Shown: piece after piece, positions 5,935 to 6,140 of the stretch
Position numbering within the stretch: position 1 is the first letter of the stretch
Layout of the letters: the number at the start of each line of letters is the position of its first letter
NCBI GenBank assembly: GCA_030627405.1
Contig: DAOUSD010000118.1
Coordinates: 1-6,140 of the forward strand
Source: Deltaproteobacteria bacterium
Lineage (GTDB): Bacteria > Desulfobacterota > Desulfobacteria > Desulfobacterales > ETH-SRB1
Reading direction: 5' to 3'
DNA length: 6,140 nt
Notes under the pieces: generated by a model
Databases searched by the model: none
What the model saw: the letters and a program-made list of their open reading frames with translations, nothing else
What the model was told of the DNA's origin: nothing
Program-made: the position numbers and the translations under genes

Positions 5935-5968
5935 TTGACAATATAATGCCATAACCTGATATTGTCAA
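5935..5968 (-). promoter_or_regulatory. Sigma70 promoter embedded in a perfect inverted repeat (operator candidate)
   Basis: On the minus strand TTGACA (5963-5968, 6 of 6) and TATATT (5940-5945, 5 of 6) are exactly 17 nt apart. The predicted start is within a base or two of ATG 5932, so the mRNA should be nearly leaderless. The same bases form a perfect 10-bp inverted repeat, TTGACAATAT and ATATTGTCAA (5935-5944 and 5959-5968), with a 14-nt centre. A dimeric repressor bound there would cover both promoter boxes. By symmetry the plus strand also begins with TTGACA, but its -10 partner is worse. Confidence 0.65.
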
Positions 5969-5983
5969 GACAAAATTAGGTTA

Positions 5984-6002
5984 CAGCACAATATTGTTGC
6001 TG
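5984..6002. repeat. Palindrome CAGCACAATATTGTTGCTG, possible second operator or terminator stem
   Basis: The centre ACAATATTGT (5988-5997) is a perfect 10-bp palindrome, flanked by CAGC and GCTG with one unpaired T. It contains the same heptamer ACAATAT that makes up the arms of the inverted repeat at the ATPase promoter. It lies between that promoter and the end of the ubiX-like gene, so it could be an additional regulator site or a weak 3' stem of the ubiX transcript. Confidence 0.35.
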
Positions 6003-6043
6003 AAGGTCTATACGACATCAAATACCGCAAATTTTATACAATG

Positions 6044-6140
6044 CTATCTCCCCCACTCTTTAACAAGATCATGTTCAATTTTCAGATGGTCGAGAACCCT
6101 TGCAATTACAGTATCAACAAGGTCGGAAATGTTTTGCGGG
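6044..6140 (-). CDS. ubiX: UbiX-family flavin prenyltransferase, C-terminal end (partial)
   Basis: Only the last 31 codons and the TAG (6044-6046) are inside the window; the gene continues past the right edge. The peptide starts PQNISDLVDTVIARVLDHL and ends with DLVKEWGR. It matches the C-terminal helix of UbiX/Pad1 proteins, which typically read RPQTIDDLVD..V.R.LD..GI....RW. Full-length members of about 190-200 aa join a dimethylallyl group to FMN, making the prenylated flavin used by UbiD-type decarboxylases in ubiquinone-type or aromatic-acid metabolism. The fragment lacks the FMN site, so the assignment rests on this tail alone. The downstream ATPase gene on the same strand has its own promoter and probably a separate transcript. 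Confidence 0.7.
   Translation of the reverse strand, partial: PQNISDLVDTVIARVLDHLKIEHDLVKEWGR

Overview
The window looks like an ordinary stretch of chromosome from a Gram-negative bacterium of moderate to low G+C. The gene set best suggests a sulfate-reducer-like deltaproteobacterium (Desulfobacterota). The hints are the pcm + YqaA-type membrane protein pair, the stand-alone K+ channel with an RCK domain, and a DUF4143 ATPase next to a ubiX-like gene. This placement is inference from gene content; no rRNA or other marker is present.

Layout. From the left: a G/C-run inverted repeat (about 32-101) lies just past the 3' end of a minus-strand two-TM potassium channel with a TrkA-N/TrkA-C (RCK) regulatory region. 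A 147-bp divergent intergenic region separates it from a plus-strand pair, protein-L-isoaspartate methyltransferase (pcm) and a YqaA/VTT-domain membrane protein, whose stop and start codons directly abut. Converging on that pair is a minus-strand YgjP-like zinc metallopeptidase with a GTG or internal ATG start. A plus-strand YfcE/MJ0936-type metallophosphoesterase follows, and its stop codon lies inside the left arm of a 108-bp element with 28-bp terminal inverted repeats, a MITE candidate. Next to the element is a second, perfect 9-bp hairpin. A minus-strand small hydrophobic protein comes next, with a readable promoter.

The right third is more accessory in character. A 17-codon mini-gene with a good ribosome-binding site overlaps (TAATG) a very A/T-rich 85-aa orphan gene. 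Convergent to it is a minus-strand AAA+ ATPase of the DUF4143 family. This gene has a near-consensus sigma70 promoter embedded in a perfect 10-bp inverted repeat, and the -10 box sits so close to the ATG that the mRNA should be almost leaderless. The window ends inside the C-terminus of a minus-strand UbiX-family flavin prenyltransferase.

The housekeeping genes show no single pathway. pcm (protein repair) and yqaA (membrane) are probably co-transcribed; the others appear to be single-gene units. I found no tRNA, rRNA, CRISPR array or transposase gene. The parts most worth a second look are the MITE-like element, the palindromic promoter/operator of the ATPase with a related palindrome beside it, and the coupled mini-gene/orphan pair.
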